Positions 18,654 to 28,292 of a DNA stretch of 49,757 bases are shown here, in pieces; position 1 is the stretch's first letter, and each line of letters starts with the position of its first letter. A model generated the notes under the pieces. The model was not told the DNA's origin, did not search any database, and was given only the letters and a program-made list of their open reading frames with translations. The DNA is from Flavobacteriaceae bacterium (GTDB taxonomy: Bacteria > Bacteroidota > Bacteroidia > Flavobacteriales > Flavobacteriaceae): contig JADZFW010000117.1 of NCBI GenBank assembly GCA_020854235.1, positions 1-49,757 on the forward strand, read 5' to 3'. A program made the translations under genes and the position numbers.

Positions 18654-20213
18654 ATGTTTAAAACTTTTATCAAACAAATAGCTAGTTTACAGATGATTGT
18701 CGGTGGAGTAATCATGTTTCCTGCTATAGTATCTCTAATTTATGGAGAATGGTATTCGCTGATAGGATTTGTCATTTCTAGTATAGTCATCATGTTGATG
18801 GGATTTGTATTACATCATTTTTTAAATGAAACCAAAGAACCTGAATTTAAACATTCCTTGGCAATTGCTGCTTTAGGTTGGACTATGGTCATTGTATCCG
18901 GAGCACTACCTTATTACGTGACCGCATGGATAACCCCTATTGAAATCATGCAACAATTTGTTCCTACGGGAATGGTATACGAATCTAGTTTGCTCAATTT
19001 TAGAAATCCATTGCATTGTATTTTTGAAAGCACAAGTGCATTTACAACAACCGGATTATCGATGGCTTATCATGAACCATCGGTTGGAAAAACGATTTTA
19101 TTTTACCGACACTTTTCAAATTGGATTGGAGGTGCAGGTTTTATCGTAATGGCATTAGCAATATTCAAACAAATTCCTGGAAAAAGTGCAACCTTACTAT
19201 ATAATTCCGAAACTTCAGGTACCAAACTAAAAGCTACCATTATGGAAACAGCACGTTCCATTTGGAAAGCTTATCTAATCGTTTCTTTATTTTTATTCGT
19301 GTTACTTTTAGTAGGTACCTATTTGATTTTACCCGATTATCCTTTTTCTGAGAATCTTTTTGACTCCTTAAACCATGCCATGGCGGGAATATCTACTGGT
19401 GGATTTAGCACCTTGGATGATAGTATTGCAACTTATCAATCGGCTCAAATGGATATCTTGTATATTTTTCCCATGTTGATTGGAAGTTTCTCCTTACCAT
19501 TTTTCTTTCGGTTTATTTTTTTAAGAAAATACAGCGAATTGTGGAATGATATTCAAACCAGAGCCATTATAATCGGATCCATTATCGGAAGCATTCTATT
19601 GTCCATTTTCTTGATGCAATCACATCAAATATCTGATGCCTTTAGAGTTGGTACGTTTCAATTTGTAAGTGCTTTATCCACTACGGGTTGGCAAACCTCA
19701 AACATAGGTGCTTGGGATGATTTATCTATTTTGTTTATTGTTTCAGCGGGAATGATAGTAGGTGGAGCAGCTGGAGGAACTGTAGGAGGAATTAAAGTAA
19801 TCAGAGCCTTGTTATTACAAAAGGGATTGCAATGGCATATCAACAAAGTATTTCATCCTAAAAATGCAATTAAATCAATCAAATTTGACCATAAAATACT
19901 CCTCCCCGATGAAATGAATGCAGAATTGGCTCGAGCCGGAATTTTCACTTTGCTCTATTTGATTTTTGTATTTATTTCAACAATGATTACAACCTATTTT
20001 ATGAGTTCAGACTTTTCATTGGCAGATGCCTTGTTTGAATCGGCTTCGGCCCAAGGAACGGTTGGATTATCAACAGGCATAACCGACCCGGGAATGCATC
20101 CAGTATTGGAAACCGTCTACATTATTCAAATGCTTGCTGGAAGACTAGAAATCATACCCTTACTAGTATTGATTAGAATATTATTTATGGGAACAAAACC
20201 ACGACTCGTTTAA
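18654..20213 (+). CDS. trkH: TrkH/KtrB-type potassium uptake membrane subunit
   Basis: 519 aa; FESTSAFTTTGLS, AMAGISTGGFST, SALSTTGWQT, ASAQGTVGLSTG pore-loop repeats. Confidence 0.93.
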   Translation: MFKTFIKQIASLQMIVGGVIMFPAIVSLIYGEWYSLIGFVISSIVIMLMGFVLHHFLNETKEPEFKHSLAIAALGWTMVIVSGALPYYVTAWITPIEIMQQFVPTGMVYESSLLNFRNPLHCIFESTSAFTTTGLSMAYHEPSVGKTILFYRHFSNWIGGAGFIVMALAIFKQIPGKSATLLYNSETSGTKLKATIMETARSIWKAYLIVSLFLFVLLLVGTYLILPDYPFSENLFDSLNHAMAGISTGGFSTLDDSIATYQSAQMDILYIFPMLIGSFSLPFFFRFIFLRKYSELWNDIQTRAIIIGSIIGSILLSIFLMQSHQISDAFRVGTFQFVSALSTTGWQTSNIGAWDDLSILFIVSAGMIVGGAAGGTVGGIKVIRALLLQKGLQWHINKVFHPKNAIKSIKFDHKILLPDEMNAELARAGIFTLLYLIFVFISTMITTYFMSSDFSLADALFESASAQGTVGLSTGITDPGMHPVLETVYIIQMLAGRLEIIPLLVLIRILFMGTKPRLV

Positions 20214-20235
20214 TTAATTTTAAAAATAAAAAAAC

Positions 20236-20895
20236 ATGCATATCATTATTATTGGATCAGGTAAAACAGGCAAACACATTATTGACGCAGCCGTCAACGA
20301 CCAAAACGAAGTGTTTGTCATAGAAAAAAACAAGGAATTAGCTGATTGGGTGGCGACTAATTACGATTGCGTCGTTATTCATGGAGATGCAACCAAAGTT
20401 GAAATCCTAAAAGAAGCCAATGCTGAAAAAGCTGATGCTATCATTGTATCAACCAATGACGACGCAGTCAATATGTTGGTAATATTGTTAGCAAAACAAT
20501 TGGGAATCAAGCGATTGGTAAGCTCGGTAAACAATGAAGATCATATTCCGGTATTTGAGCAATTGGGAATTGATACCGTAGAAAGTCCTTATAGGTTGAA
20601 TGGAAAATATTTATATAGAGCAGTTCAAGGAGGTAACGTGAAAGATTTTTTAGATTTAGGAGACGGAATTGAAATTTTGGAATTGTTAATTGCACCAAAA
20701 TCTGTTTTAGTGGATACTGCTATAAAAGATTTACATTTTGAAAAAATCTTACCCAAAGAATGTAAAATAATAATCATCAAAAGAAATAATCAAATTATTG
20801 TTCCTGAAGGAGATACAGTTATATTAAACCATGATATAATTGTTGTTTTAACGCCTAAGGATAAAATAAGACATATTATTCAGATATCAAAATAA
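20236..20895 (+). CDS. trkA: TrkA/KtrA-type potassium uptake regulatory subunit (TrkA_N + TrkA_C)
   Basis: 219 aa; [15 protein letters not shown] Rossmann fold, [12 protein letters not shown]. Confidence 0.93.
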   Translation: MHIIIIGSGKTGKHIIDAAVNDQNEVFVIEKNKELADWVATNYDCVVIHGDATKVEILKEANAEKADAIIVSTNDDAVNMLVILLAKQLGIKRLVSSVNNEDHIPVFEQLGIDTVESPYRLNGKYLYRAVQGGNVKDFLDLGDGIEILELLIAPKSVLVDTAIKDLHFEKILPKECKIIIIKRNNQIIVPEGDTVILNHDIIVVLTPKDKIRHIIQISK

Positions 20896-20941
20896 AGACT
20901 CGCAAAAAGAAAAAACAGACTTAACAAATAAATTTTTTGTA

Positions 20942-20972
20942 AACAGCACTTTTAAGTAAAAAAGTGCTGTTT
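20942..20972 (+). terminator. Terminator after trkA
   Basis: AACAGCACTTTT..AAAAGTGCTGTT then T-run. Confidence 0.8.
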
Positions 20973-21065
20973 TTTTATATTCTAAAAGCAAAAAATATAA
21001 AACATTGAATATGAGTTGATAACTAAGATAACGATTTTGAAAATACTATTTTTCTGCTTTAACAA

Positions 21066-21115
21066 TCTTTATATTTTCTTTATACTTTAACCTAATATCT
21101 TTATATTTTCCATAC
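21066..21115 (+). promoter_or_regulatory. Two tandem TCTTTAT-type direct-repeat pairs (candidate KdpE-like operator 3)
   Basis: TCTTTAT 21066-21072, 21077-21083, 21098-21104 and TCCATAC 21109-21115; 11-bp period within pairs. Confidence 0.6.
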
Positions 21116-21153
21116 TTTAAAAAAAGTTTCTTTGCATCGTAATTTTAAGTACA

Positions 21154-21480
21154 ATGCAAATTGACACCAAAACAGCTGATTTAATTGTTGAAATTTATCG
21201 CAATATTCAATCGATAAAAAACATTCTTAAAACCAAACCTTTCATCGATTCGGAATTATTGGTCCAAAGCGGTAATGTCTTGGATGCATTGATGAATCAA
21301 GCATTGGCCATACATTCCAATGCCCTAATGCTTCAAAAAATTACGCAATTAACCATTTATGTGAAAGAATTAAAAGAGACCAATCAATCTCTAATTTCAA
21401 TTCCCTTTCAAAACCATCTCAATCAACACCTTGATACCATTATCTCAGATTTAGAGGTTTTAAAATCAAATTTAAATTAA
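21154..21480 (+). CDS. Small alpha-helical protein, paralog B, preceding kup
   Basis: MQIDTKTADLIVEIYRNIQSIKNILKTKPFIDSELLVQSGNVLDALMNQALAIHSNALMLQKITQL...; aligns nearly without gaps to 18323..18652. Confidence 0.88.
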   Translation: MQIDTKTADLIVEIYRNIQSIKNILKTKPFIDSELLVQSGNVLDALMNQALAIHSNALMLQKITQLTIYVKELKETNQSLISIPFQNHLNQHLDTIISDLEVLKSNLN

Positions 21481-21483
21481 ACT

Positions 21484-23457
21484 ATGGAACACCAAAACAA
21501 AGCCTATGTTCAAAAAGTAACTGCAGCTACTTTATTAGTAGCATTGGGAATCATATATGGAGATATAGGAACCAGCCCGCTCTATGTATTAAAAGCTATT
21601 GTAGGGACCAAGCAAGTTTCCGATGTATTGGTTTATGGCGGTGTCTCGCTTATTTTTTGGACTTTGGTTTTTCAAACCAGTATCAAATACATTTGGTTAA
21701 CACTCCAAGCTGATAATCACGGTGAAGGAGGTATTTTCTCTTTGTATGCTTTAGTTAAAAGATTTGGTAAAAAGTTGGTAATACCAGCCATGATCGGTGC
21801 TACTACGCTTCTAGCAGATGGTATTATCACGCCACCCATTTCCGTAGCTTCTGCTGTTGAAGGTTTAACTATTGTCAAAGGTTTGGAAAATCTTCCAACT
21901 GTGCCAATAGTCATATTAATTTTATCTTTTTTGTTTTTCTTTCAACGTTTTGGAACGCAAAAAGTTGGGGTCTTCTTTGGTCCGGCAATGGTTGTTTGGT
22001 TCAGTATGTTGTTCATCATGGGTATGAGTCACATCATTCATCATCCGGATATTTTCAAAGCTTTAAGCCCACATTACGCCTATGAATTATTGGTACAATA
22101 TCCACATGGATTTTGGATTTTAGGTGCCGTATTTTTAGCGACAACCGGTGCGGAAGCTTTGTATAGTGACTTGGGACACTGTGGAATTAAAAATATTCGC
22201 ATCACATGGGTATTTGTTAAAACTAGTTTGGTTATCAATTATTTGGGTCAAGCTGCTTGGCTCATGCATACGGATATCCAACATTTATCCGGCAAAAATC
22301 CATTTTTTGAAATGATGCCACCTTGGTTTTTATTAACCGGTATATTCATAGCCACTAGTGCAGCCATTATAGCTTCACAAGCTTTAATCAGTGGAAGTTT
22401 TACTTTGATAAACGAAGCGATGAACTTAAACTTTTGGCCTCGAGTTAAAGTGAGACAACCTTCAGATACCAAAGGTCAAATTTATATTCCCAGTGTTAAT
22501 TTCTTATTATGGGTAGGATGTCTTTTTGTCATCCTATTTTTCAAAAATTCCAGTAATATGGAAGCAGCCTATGGATTGGCCATAACCATTACCATGATGA
22601 TGACAACCATATTGTTAGGCACATTTTTATTATACAGATTGAAGTGGAAAAAACAATTTGTATATACTATAATACCCATGTTTTTAATAATTGAATTATC
22701 CTTTTTTGTAGCCAATATCCAAAAGTTTCCTGAAGGTGGCTATATTACCCTTATTATCTCAAGTGTTTTCTTTTTTGTCATGTTTTCGATCTATTCAGGT
22801 AGAAAAATCACCAACAGACTGACCAAGTTTGTGACCTTTTCCAACTATATTGATCATTTGAAAGAATTGAGCAATGATGATAGCATTCCCAAATTTTCCA
22901 CTCATCTCATCTATTTGAGTAAAGCTGATCGAAAAAATGAAATTGAAGAAAAAATTATGAGATCAATTTTCTCAAAAAAACCAAAAAGAGCTGATGTATA
23001 TTGGTTTTTACATTTAGACCGTACGGAAGATCCTTATACCTTGAGCTACGACGTTTCAGAAATTGTAGATGATACCATCATTAAAGTTAACATCAGAATC
23101 GGATTTAGAATATTTCCGAAAACTGAAATGTATTTTAAAAAAATCGTTCAGGATTTGGTAGCTAATAAAGAACTAAACTTACACATCAGACCTGACGGAA
23201 GCACAAAATATAACAACGAACCTGATTTTAAGTTTGTAGTGATTGAAAAATTCTTATCCGTTGAAAATGAATTTACTATTAAAGAAGGAATTCTTTTAAA
23301 TGCCTATTTCTTTATGAAAAAACTGGCTCAAAAAGATGAAGCAGCATTTGGTTTGGATAAAAGCGATGTGGTGATTGAACACGTTCCTTTGGTATTTGAA
23401 AAGGTGACTAGTTTCAATTTGATAAGAGAACATAAAAAGAAGAAAAAATTGAATTGA
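21484..23457 (+). CDS. kup: Kup-family potassium uptake transporter
   Basis: 657 aa; GIIYGDIGTSPLYVLKAI, ADNHGEGGIFSLYALVKR, LADGIITPPISV, TTGAEALYSDLGH. Confidence 0.97.
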   Translation: MEHQNKAYVQKVTAATLLVALGIIYGDIGTSPLYVLKAIVGTKQVSDVLVYGGVSLIFWTLVFQTSIKYIWLTLQADNHGEGGIFSLYALVKRFGKKLVIPAMIGATTLLADGIITPPISVASAVEGLTIVKGLENLPTVPIVILILSFLFFFQRFGTQKVGVFFGPAMVVWFSMLFIMGMSHIIHHPDIFKALSPHYAYELLVQYPHGFWILGAVFLATTGAEALYSDLGHCGIKNIRITWVFVKTSLVINYLGQAAWLMHTDIQHLSGKNPFFEMMPPWFLLTGIFIATSAAIIASQALISGSFTLINEAMNLNFWPRVKVRQPSDTKGQIYIPSVNFLLWVGCLFVILFFKNSSNMEAAYGLAITITMMMTTILLGTFLLYRLKWKKQFVYTIIPMFLIIELSFFVANIQKFPEGGYITLIISSVFFFVMFSIYSGRKITNRLTKFVTFSNYIDHLKELSNDDSIPKFSTHLIYLSKADRKNEIEEKIMRSIFSKKPKRADVYWFLHLDRTEDPYTLSYDVSEIVDDTIIKVNIRIGFRIFPKTEMYFKKIVQDLVANKELNLHIRPDGSTKYNNEPDFKFVVIEKFLSVENEFTIKEGILLNAYFFMKKLAQKDEAAFGLDKSDVVIEHVPLVFEKVTSFNLIREHKKKKKLN

Positions 23458-23473
23458 TTTATAGTTTAAAAAA

Positions 23474-23500
23474 AAGAGGTTGTATAAAACAACCTCTTTT
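23474..23500. terminator. Bidirectional terminator between kup and DUF3570 gene
   Basis: AAAAGAGGTTG tataaaa CAACCTCTTTT. Confidence 0.85.
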
Positions 23501-23519
23501 TTAGTATTATAACTTTAAA

Positions 23520-24965
23520 TCAATCTACGACAAATTTAAACCCAAGCGTAGCTATATCGGCAGTCAAGCCATTGCTACGGGTGTAATGTTGGTATCTCAA
23601 ATCCACATTTTTCAAACCGATTTTCCAAATTTTAGCTTTGGTAAAAATATCAGTGTAAGACAAACCGAATCCGTATTGTTGCGCATTAAATTCAGATAAA
23701 TCATAATCGGAAGTGTAGAATTCTTCTGAAGAAAGATGTTGCTCAAAACCAGCAAAATATTTGGCTTTCGTTTGCATATAATAACGATAAGCAGGTGTCA
23801 ACGTAAATTTATCTGAAAGCTTAATCGGTAATTCGACATTAGCAGTATGAGAGGTAATATCCCAATCATCCCAATAATAACGGTAGTAGGTACGCAAACT
23901 GATTCGTTCACTCAAATAATAATTGATTCTAGCTCCAAATGGTAATTTCAATCGGGTATCAGGCAAACGTTCAATGTCATCGGCCAATCGATACACCCCT
24001 TTGTTATCTCTGGTTTCATAAACAGATATGTATTGCGTATCCCCAATATAATAATCGTCTTTATCCGCAAAGTAAATTCTATGGTAAGGCGTTGATAACA
24101 GCCCTTCTTGCATGACCACATCCATGAAAACTGAGAATTGTAAATTACGGGTTAATACTTGTGAAAAACCCAAAGTTCCGGAATAGGAATTTCTTTTGGA
24201 GTCGGCAATGGCTTCAAATTGAGTTGGCACATATTGATTGGTTCCTAATCCATTTTCATTATACACGGTGATATTTTCAAAATATCCGTTATTTAAAAAA
24301 GAAGACCCATATTTGTCATATTCGTGCAATTCAGTTGGGTAAATGGGTTTCCATTGATCCAAATACACATTGGCTTTTAATGAAATTTCAGAATTGGTAC
24401 CATTGAATAATTTGGAAACATTGCCACCTACACCAAATGAAGTGTAATCATATTCATTGGAAAAATGTATATCAGTTCCCACAATCCATTTTCGGTCATC
24501 GCTACTATGGCTGTAACTCAAGGAACCAGCCGCCAACATATCTTCTTTTGAAGCACCAGAAGAAGCTTGCCAAGGGGTTCCGGTGGGTTGTTGCGGAGCC
24601 GGAGCTAAAACTTTATCATCATCGTCATCGTCATCGTCGTCACCACCGGAAGCTCCGGAATTAAACGGATTGATATTACTGGAAGAAGCCGATGAATAGG
24701 CAGATATCCCTACATCAAAGGTCAATACATCATCGGTACTCAGTGGCATGGATACTACAATATTGGTTGCCGCATCTTGTAGGTTTTCATCCCCTATTCC
24801 ACCCGAAACGGAAGAATTAGAACCGTTTTGATTATAACCGCTCATCAAAAATTCGATTTCGGCACTTTCCAAAACCCTTTTTTTGTACACAGTCGTACTA
24901 TCCGATTCTTGTGCTAGTAAAGTTGAGAAAGGGACTATAAATAAAAATAAAAATAATTTTTGCAT
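23520..24965 (-). CDS. DUF3570 family outer-membrane beta-barrel-like protein
   Basis: 481 aa, signal peptide, aromatic/beta-rich alternation, poly-Asp tract; adjacent DUF4266 and ApbE. Confidence 0.85.
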   Translation of the reverse strand: MQKLFLFLFIVPFSTLLAQESDSTTVYKKRVLESAEIEFLMSGYNQNGSNSSVSGGIGDENLQDAATNIVVSMPLSTDDVLTFDVGISAYSSASSSNINPFNSGASGGDDDDDDDDDKVLAPAPQQPTGTPWQASSGASKEDMLAAGSLSYSHSSDDRKWIVGTDIHFSNEYDYTSFGVGGNVSKLFNGTNSEISLKANVYLDQWKPIYPTELHEYDKYGSSFLNNGYFENITVYNENGLGTNQYVPTQFEAIADSKRNSYSGTLGFSQVLTRNLQFSVFMDVVMQEGLLSTPYHRIYFADKDDYYIGDTQYISVYETRDNKGVYRLADDIERLPDTRLKLPFGARINYYLSERISLRTYYRYYWDDWDITSHTANVELPIKLSDKFTLTPAYRYYMQTKAKYFAGFEQHLSSEEFYTSDYDLSEFNAQQYGFGLSYTDIFTKAKIWKIGLKNVDLRYQHYTRSNGLTADIATLGFKFVVD

Positions 24966-24980
24966 ATTGAAATTTTATAA

Positions 24981-25146
24981 TTTAAACTGATGGATGTTGG
25001 GTGTTGGATGCTGGATGCAACCTAAAACCTGAAACCACAGTGACTTAATGAACAACTTTAAACTTTAAACTGATGGATGTTGGGTGATAGATACTGGATG
25101 AACCTACAACCTGAAACCACAGTGAATTAATGAACAACTTTAAACT
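24981..25146. repeat. Two tandem copies of an ~83-bp repeat followed by (TTTAAAC)n heptamers
   Basis: TTTAAACTGATGGATGTTGGGTG...CCTGAAACCACAGTGA(C/A)TTAATGAACAACTTTAAAC at 24981 and 25064. Confidence 0.8.
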
Positions 25147-25179
25147 TTAAACTTTAAACTTTAAACCTTAAACTATTTA

Positions 25180-25401
25180 CTAATTACACCCACATCCACC
25201 GCCGGATTTTCCACCGTTGGCACCGGAAGCAGCTTCACGATATACTTGGAAAGTGGTTTCATACCTTTCGGCTGAACGTGCCGAAAGTTTCATTTCAGGG
25301 TCATTGAGATTTTGTTTTTCGTATTCTTTTACGGAATTACAGGATGTAATACCTACTAGACCAAACCCAATGAAAAGGGTTTTCAGTGTTTTTTGTAACA
25401 T
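25180..25401 (-). CDS. DUF4266 small lipoprotein with GGGCGCN tail
   Basis: Lipobox GITSC; NDPEMKLSARSAERYETTFQVYREAASGANGGKSGGGCGCN. Confidence 0.88.
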   Translation of the reverse strand: MLQKTLKTLFIGFGLVGITSCNSVKEYEKQNLNDPEMKLSARSAERYETTFQVYREAASGANGGKSGGGCGCN

Positions 25402-25412
25402 GATTATTAATT

Positions 25413-26402
25413 TTAGTTGTAATGAAATTGATTGACTTCTATGCCTTTAGACATATGTATTTTACCTTGGTCATCGATGATGATACATTCGATTCCTTCC
25501 AATTGATTGATGAGATGCAAACCCACATCCACTCCTAGAACAAAAACACCGGTTGCCAAGGCATCGGCTATTTCCGTATGTTTGGCAAAAACCGAAACAC
25601 TTACCACACCTTGAGCCGGATAACCCGTTCGCGGATCGATGATATGCGCGTAGCGAATGCCGTTAAAAACAACGAATTTTTCATAATTTCCCGAAGTTTC
25701 GATGGCTGTTTCCTCCAATGGAAAAAATGCAAAAACTTTTTCCTTATTAACCGGATTGATAATCGCTACCGTCCAGGGTTTCCCATCGGGTTGTTTGCCC
25801 CATGAGGTAATATCGCCCGAAATATTAACCAAACCTGATGCATTGCCTGAAGCTAGTAACAATTGTTTGATGCGATCAGCGATATACCCTTGACCTATGC
25901 CACCGGTTCCGATTTTCATACCTTGTTTTTGCAAAAAAACCGTTGTGTCCTTTTCATTGAGAATCAGGTTTTGATAACCTACATTCTGAACCGAACTGCG
26001 GATGCGTTCTTCGGATGGCATTTCCTTCATACTTCCGTCAAACTTCCATATTCGATCCATGCCAGCCCAAGTCACATCAAATGCGCCATCGGTGAGTTTG
26101 GAAAATTTTACAGATCGCTGCAAAAGCTCAAAAACTTCGGCGTGCACTTTGACGGGTTGTTTCCCTGCCTGTTGGTTGACCATAGAAATATCGGAAGTAG
26201 GAATCCATTCAGAAATCAACTGTTCGATGCGTTTCAGTTCCTTCACTGACATATCGGCAAATTTTTTACCTTCCGTGCTATCTTTGACAACAACCGTGAT
26301 TTCGTAAGGACTACCCAACAAACTGTGTTTTTCTTGATACACCATTTGTGCATGTATAGAAAACACAGTGAGTAATGTCAGTATGTTGATCAGGATTTTC
26401 AC
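25413..26402 (-). CDS. apbE: FAD:protein FMN transferase (ApbE family)
   Basis: TDGAFDVTWAGM, IGTGGIGQGYIADRI, NISGDI, HIIDPRTGYPAQGVVSVSVFA. Confidence 0.94.
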   Translation of the reverse strand: MKILINILTLLTVFSIHAQMVYQEKHSLLGSPYEITVVVKDSTEGKKFADMSVKELKRIEQLISEWIPTSDISMVNQQAGKQPVKVHAEVFELLQRSVKFSKLTDGAFDVTWAGMDRIWKFDGSMKEMPSEERIRSSVQNVGYQNLILNEKDTTVFLQKQGMKIGTGGIGQGYIADRIKQLLLASGNASGLVNISGDITSWGKQPDGKPWTVAIINPVNKEKVFAFFPLEETAIETSGNYEKFVVFNGIRYAHIIDPRTGYPAQGVVSVSVFAKHTEIADALATGVFVLGVDVGLHLINQLEGIECIIIDDQGKIHMSKGIEVNQFHYN

Positions 26403-26842
26403 GATTTTTGAGCCAATGTTTTTAACTTTTGAACATATTCGGAAGCCGTGATATTTTCATATCCCATCGAACCCAATACTTTACCATCGGGCGTAAGTAC
26501 CAATACCAAAGGAAAAAGACCGCTTTTGTTGTATTTTTCGGCTAAAGCATCGTTTTCTTTTGTAAGTGCATCCGATAGTTTGTTGGCTTTTTTTCTTGGA
26601 AAATCGGCTTTATACAAAATCCATTGAGAAGCAGCTTCTTTTTTGAAAACATCCGATTGCCAAACATTCGTATCGAGTTTGATACAGGGCGCACACCAAT
26701 CGGATCCTGAAAAGACCAAGATGATTTTTTTGTTTTCTTTTTTAGCTAAAGCTTTGGCATCTTCAAAATGAGATAGCCAAGTTTGTGCGGTAAGTTGGCT
26801 ACCCAAAAAGAGCATGACCAACAACATTGAGATTTGTTTCAT
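26399..26842 (-). CDS. Thioredoxin-like protein (exported)
   Basis: Signal peptide; FSGSDWCAPCIKLDTNVW active site; stop overlaps ApbE start. Confidence 0.9.
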   Translation of the reverse strand: MKQISMLLVMLFLGSQLTAQTWLSHFEDAKALAKKENKKIILVFSGSDWCAPCIKLDTNVWQSDVFKKEAASQWILYKADFPRKKANKLSDALTKENDALAEKYNKSGLFPLVLVLTPDGKVLGSMGYENITASEYVQKLKTLAQKS

Positions 26843-26931
26843 TTTAGTTTAGTTTTTATGATTATTAAGTAAACGGATTAAAATTAAATTATTATTTTTC
26901 AATTGAAAATGACCTAGCATTTAACATTTAT

Positions 26932-27633
26932 TTACACACTTACCCCAAAAAAGTGTCCCACTAAAGCAGTTAGTCCCATGGCAATAGTACCCCAAACGGT
27001 GATTCTCAAAATGGCTTTGAAAATACCAGAGCCTCCTGTTTTAGCAGAAATTACTCCCAAAATGATGAGAAACACAATAGAAAAAGCATATAAAATGTAT
27101 TCCATTTTGGTTAATGGAGCAAAAAGGGTGACCAACAATGGGAGGATACCTCCTATACTAAATGCCGCTCCTGATGCAATAGCTGCCTGAATAGGATTGG
27201 CTTGACTTATTTCATTAATCCCCAATTCATCCCTAACATGCGCTGCCAAAGCATCGTGAGCGGTAAGTTCTTTGGCAACTTGTAAAGCAGTTTCTTTGTG
27301 TAAGCCCCTACGTTCATAAATTGTTGCTAAAATTTTCAATTCTTCCTCGGGCATAGCTTTTAATTCTTCTGCTTCCCTTTCTATATCAGCTTTCTCTGTA
27401 TCCGTTTGTGAGCTAACGGAAACATATTCACCTGCAGCCATGGACAAAGCTCCGGCAACCAAACCGGCAACAGTGGCCAAAACTATGGGTTCACGAGTGC
27501 TACTAGCAGCAGCAATACCTATGGCAATACTTGAAATGGAAATGATCCCATCATTGGATCCTAAAACGGCTGCTCTTAACCAATTGCTTCGGTGTATATA
27601 GTGATTTTCTAAATAGTTATCTATAGTTAACAT
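26932..27633 (-). CDS. VIT1/CCC1-family (iron/manganese) transporter
   Basis: 233 aa; RSNWLRAAVLGSNDGIISISSIAIGIAAA, GALSMAAGEYVSVSSQTDTEKADIERE. Confidence 0.93.
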   Translation of the reverse strand: MLTIDNYLENHYIHRSNWLRAAVLGSNDGIISISSIAIGIAAASSTREPIVLATVAGLVAGALSMAAGEYVSVSSQTDTEKADIEREAEELKAMPEEELKILATIYERRGLHKETALQVAKELTAHDALAAHVRDELGINEISQANPIQAAIASGAAFSIGGILPLLVTLFAPLTKMEYILYAFSIVFLIILGVISAKTGGSGIFKAILRITVWGTIAMGLTALVGHFFGVSV

Positions 27634-27908
27634 AGAAGATTGAATTGAATTGAATTAGAATTGAATGTGTAATGATTTCTTTACCAACAATACATTTTGG
27701 AGTTTCATCCAATAGATTAGTTCAAATCATTTGAACTATGAATGAATATTTCGTAGAAAGTTGAAAATCAAGAATTGAAATAAAAATAAATGGATTTACT
27801 TATGAAGTTTTATTTTAAAAAAATTTTATCCTATTTCAACATTCAATTTAATTATAATAATTGCGATTATCTCGAATGCATGAAATAGAATAATTTCATT
27901 AACGTAAG

Positions 27909-28292
27909 TTAAACCAAATCAGGAGGTTGAATAAATTTGTATTGCTTCAAAAATGAATAAAAGTTAATGTAAAAATAACGTTTTGAAGTCTTTTTAAACC
28001 ATTCTCTATCTGTTTCATTCTGAGCGTATTCACCAACATTTGACAGCATTAGAATATGATTATCAAATGAATGATTGAAAGGCAAATGTTTATGATGATT
28101 ATCTAACGGTAAATGTTGAGTAGATTTTTTTCCAAAATGCAAACTGACAAATTCAATCACATCACTGCCTTCTTTCAAATGTTTTTGGGCATGCGTCAAC
28201 AAATCCCCCAACCAAACCACATCGGAGGGATGAACCTGCATACTTTGTAACAGCAACAGTGTAGAAACGAAAATGATAGATATGTTTTTCAT
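27909..28292 (-). CDS. Small secreted His-rich protein, metal-efflux-associated (paralog 1)
   Basis: Signal STLLLLQSMQVHPSD, EFVSLHFGKKSTQHLPLDNHHKHLPFNHSFDN, C-terminal YKFIQPPD; paralog of 33993..34373. Confidence 0.8.
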   Translation of the reverse strand: MKNISIIFVSTLLLLQSMQVHPSDVVWLGDLLTHAQKHLKEGSDVIEFVSLHFGKKSTQHLPLDNHHKHLPFNHSFDNHILMLSNVGEYAQNETDREWFKKTSKRYFYINFYSFLKQYKFIQPPDLV

